Positions 61,127 to 64,000 of a DNA stretch of 64,000 nt are shown in pieces. Origin of the DNA: Dasyornis broadbenti (taxonomy: Eukaryota > Chordata > Aves > Passeriformes > Dasyornithidae); contig VZRN01005010.1 of the NCBI GenBank assembly GCA_013397935.1, positions 430,777-494,776 of the forward strand, read 5' to 3'. The position numbers were made by a program, and so were the translations under genes. The notes beneath the pieces were generated by a model. It had not been told where the DNA came from. It ran no database searches and saw only the letters and a list, made by a program, of their open reading frames with translations. Position 1 is the first letter of the stretch; each line of letters opens with the position of its first letter.

Positions 61127-64000
61127 GTGAGTATGAAAGATCATATGTTTATAATCAGCTTTAGATTAATACAAAATAAATGTTTAAATACTAGTGTTAT
61201 CAATGTGAGATGGATAAAAAAGACATGTAAATGCTAAGAAAATGAGACACTTGGTGAAACAAGCTTGTATGCTTTATTAGAAGTATTTGCTGGACTGTGG
61301 TCAAAATACAATTGGAAAAGGTGTTGAAACTGCATGGAAACAAGCAGTGAATATTTAACAAGTTACAGATGTGCTCAGTAGAGGATAGAAGAATGCTGCA
61401 AAGTGTACATGCATGGGAAAAAACAGATGAACCTTTATCCCATCTTAGTATGTTTCTAAGAGAAAAATGTACTTTAATAATGGGTGTGTTTGATATCTTC
61501 TCTGTTAAGACGTTGCATCATAATTATAATACATGGAGTTTCAAATTATAGAAATAGGAGACTGCAGCATTCAAAGACAATTGTTGAAGTTAACTTCATT
61601 GAGCTTGAGCTCCTTATTTTTGCTGTATTTCAAGAAAAGAGAACCTGTTATGCAGAGAATCCCTGTGGCTTCCTACTGCTTTTTTTGCTACAGTATTTTT
61701 AGTATGAAAATTTAATTTCAAACTATAAATAATTAAAAAAATGTTACATAACAGCAGAACAAGGGAGATGCTGTGGCAGTTGCTTTACACAGTTGGTTTT
61801 GGAAGCCTCATTGTCTTCTGCAAGGAATCAGTAGATACTGTTTTATTGGTGGGAGTTTTCTTACGTTAATTTTTCTTTTAAAGTAGGTATGTTGATTATG
61901 GTCTGCTGTATCTACAAAGTGTAACTGTTCAAGAGTAGAAATATTTTGAGGAATGCATAAAATTCCTTAATATACTCAAATATACCTTTTTAATTTTAAA
62001 TTTTCTCACCCTTTTCTTCTTAGTGTGAAAACAGAAGTGACTGTAGGTTCAAAGGAAATGCGTTTTTATAACCTGTTCTTTGAGGTAGTAAGAGTTTCTA
62101 GGCTGCATTTTGCTTTGAAATAAAACATTGCTATTCTTGAACACTTAAAACAAAAATTTATTTGTAAAAATTTATATATTTTTTAAAAACCTAAAGCATT
62201 CTAATTTGGGAAAAGATGTTTTACATAAAAATGTTTTATGTTCTGTTAGATTGTAAATTTACTCATTATGAAAGGGTAAACCATTATCTTTTGCATTAAC
62301 AGTTAATACAGCTGTGTAGATTTTGTAGGTTTGAGAGATTCAGAGATGCATTTTACATGTGTATTCTTTCTGTTGGTAGTTCTCAGGAGAACAGAGAGAG
62401 TCACACAGGGGAATATAAGCACTGAAATAATTTAAATATGTGAAAATATATTTACCACATTGCTGGACTAGTTAACATAGGACTTCTGTCCTTTTAGTCT
62501 CTGTTTGAGAGAATTAACAAAGTTTATTTTGAAGCTATTTTTATCTCATGTGCAAAACACAGAAACTAATGCTGATCTGTGACAATATAAACCATGTATT
62601 TTGTCTTCTAGTTGGCAATTTCTATGCAAAAGTTACTATTTTGGTTCTATAAATAACAATCCCTCTTAATATGTTGGTTTCAGTATTTTTGCTTGAACTA
62701 GTTCATCTGTTGCTTCAATCTAGGCAGTTTTTCAATGTTGTTGAAAAGGTATTCTTCCATTGTTAGTGCTTTATCTTGGCTTTGTCCTTCATTATTCTCT
62801 GAAGGACAATTTGTATTTACTGCTTGCACATGTAGATTTGAAGTTACTGTTGAATTCCTGTAGCCTTGTTTCTAACTTTGCTTGCAGAAGCTTTATCAAA
62901 CATCTCTGGATAACGGCCAGATTTTAGTGGCTAAATACATCTGTTACAGTGTTGAGGATTTTTTTTCGTGCTTCGGCTATTTTGTAGTAGGGTTTGGGAA
63001 GATAGGGGGGAAATACGATTATCTTTCTAAAGTGAGGGGAGGCAGAGGAGGAGTGGAAAGGGCAAAAACTCTTCAACTGGCTTTAAAATAATTAAACTCC
63101 TTAGTGAGCCTTCTTAACTGCAAAAGGAATGTCTTTTGCCACATGGAATTACTGCCCCAGGTATGTTGACTGTACTGATGTGGGTCCTGTTTGGTGTGTG
63201 ATAGGTAGGGAAGAGCTTGCTAATAAAACCTTGGAAGATGTCGTCTTCTTCATAGTCCTGAGTGACACTGCTGTGGTAGTGAATATTTAGTGTGTTGACC
63301 TAGTTTCTGAGAATCCAGAGATGTGACTTAAGATTCTCTCATCAAATAATACTAACGTTAGTTGTTCAGTCTTTTTATCCAGCGTGTACTTAGGAAGGAA
63401 AAAAAAATAAAGAGTCAAAGCTCGCAGCTTTAAACAACCTGAATACAAAAATGTTTTCTGTAGTATATTGATAATCAAAACAAATATATATTAAAAAAAA
63501 TACATTTGTATTAACATGATTTAACACTTGACAGTTTTAAAAGACATTGTGCTGGTATGCTTAGCTATGTGGGAGAAATACAGGTAGGACAGGAAAAGCT
63601 CTCCTTCCTGCAGTCTTAGCACACTGGTAGATTTAATATCTTATCCTTGTGAGTGTGCTAGAGGGGATCTAGCAAGAACAGTCCCTTTAGTCTTTTGTTA
63701 CCTTCTGCCTTTATTGAATCTGATCTGTGATGGAACGGTAAAGAGGAGGGGGGGGAACAAGGTACCATTAGTGACTGACAGATCCTCTTGGAGGGTAGAC
63801 AAGGTGGAAAGCACATTCAAACACTTGTGGATGGAGTAATTGGGGTAGGATCTAACATGGAGTTTCATATGAGGAGGTACCATGTCTAACAAGGGAACTG
63901 GGCAGGAATCTTAGTACTTTTGCTTAATGAGAATGACTTACAGCTGTAAATAATATCCCACTGCTAGCTTGCCTCTCTAGCTGACCTTTAACTTTTTTTT
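61127..64000 (+). other. CLASP2: CLASP2 intron 7, partial
   Basis: AT-rich intronic sequence to the window edge. No further CLASP2 exon, CR1 tail or CpG patch was found. Short open frames on both strands are unremarkable. Confidence 0.85.

Overview
The window reads as vertebrate nuclear DNA, almost certainly from a bird. The main evidence is the dispersed repeats: about a dozen truncated CR1 LINE fragments. Several end in the typical avian CR1 tail ('ggtcccttccaaccc...attctatgattctat') and some still encode pieces of CR1 reverse transcriptase. Long introns, one CpG-island promoter and AT-rich intergenic DNA fit. I see no bacterial, phage or viral genes, no CRISPR array, and no rRNA or tRNA gene that I could support.

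The one gene I can support is the 5' part of CLASP2 (cytoplasmic linker associated protein 2, a microtubule plus-end and kinetochore stabiliser), on the + strand. Seven coding exons join in frame with canonical GT-AG introns: 24168-24362, 35862-35940, 48452-48555, 51921-52012, 52338-52413, 53895-53992 and 61056-61126. They total 715 nt, that is 238 codons plus one base, and encode the N-terminal TOG1 array of the long (alpha-type) isoform. The gene runs off the right edge.

Layout: 1-22.2 kb is intergenic or upstream DNA with no recognisable protein gene. It holds three CR1 fragments, a TA-rich minisatellite, and a possible minus-strand TATA promoter with a first-exon splice donor near 16.84-16.93 kb. 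A CR1 copy (22178-22679) stops about 200 bp short of the CpG island. The island (about 22.86-24.44 kb) carries a perfect palindromic NRF1 site, a GC box, a CATC/TCCCA microsatellite that can form a G-quadruplex on the minus strand, and two overlapping upstream ORFs just before the CLASP2 start. Intron 1 contains a second CpG-dense patch interrupted by a 47-base assembly gap. Introns 1, 2 and 6 are long (11.5, 12.5 and 7.1 kb) and contain most of the remaining CR1 copies; introns 3, 4 and 5 are shorter.

No new multi-gene system is visible. The observations most worth testing are: a hidden 104-nt exon-like segment in intron 2 with exactly the length and phases of real exon 3; the minus-strand TATA plus splice donor upstream of CLASP2, with a separate 131-nt open exon-like segment 3 kb further along the same strand; a GC-rich hairpin-containing patch in intron 3 that could be an internal promoter; and two near-perfect inverted repeats of unknown origin.
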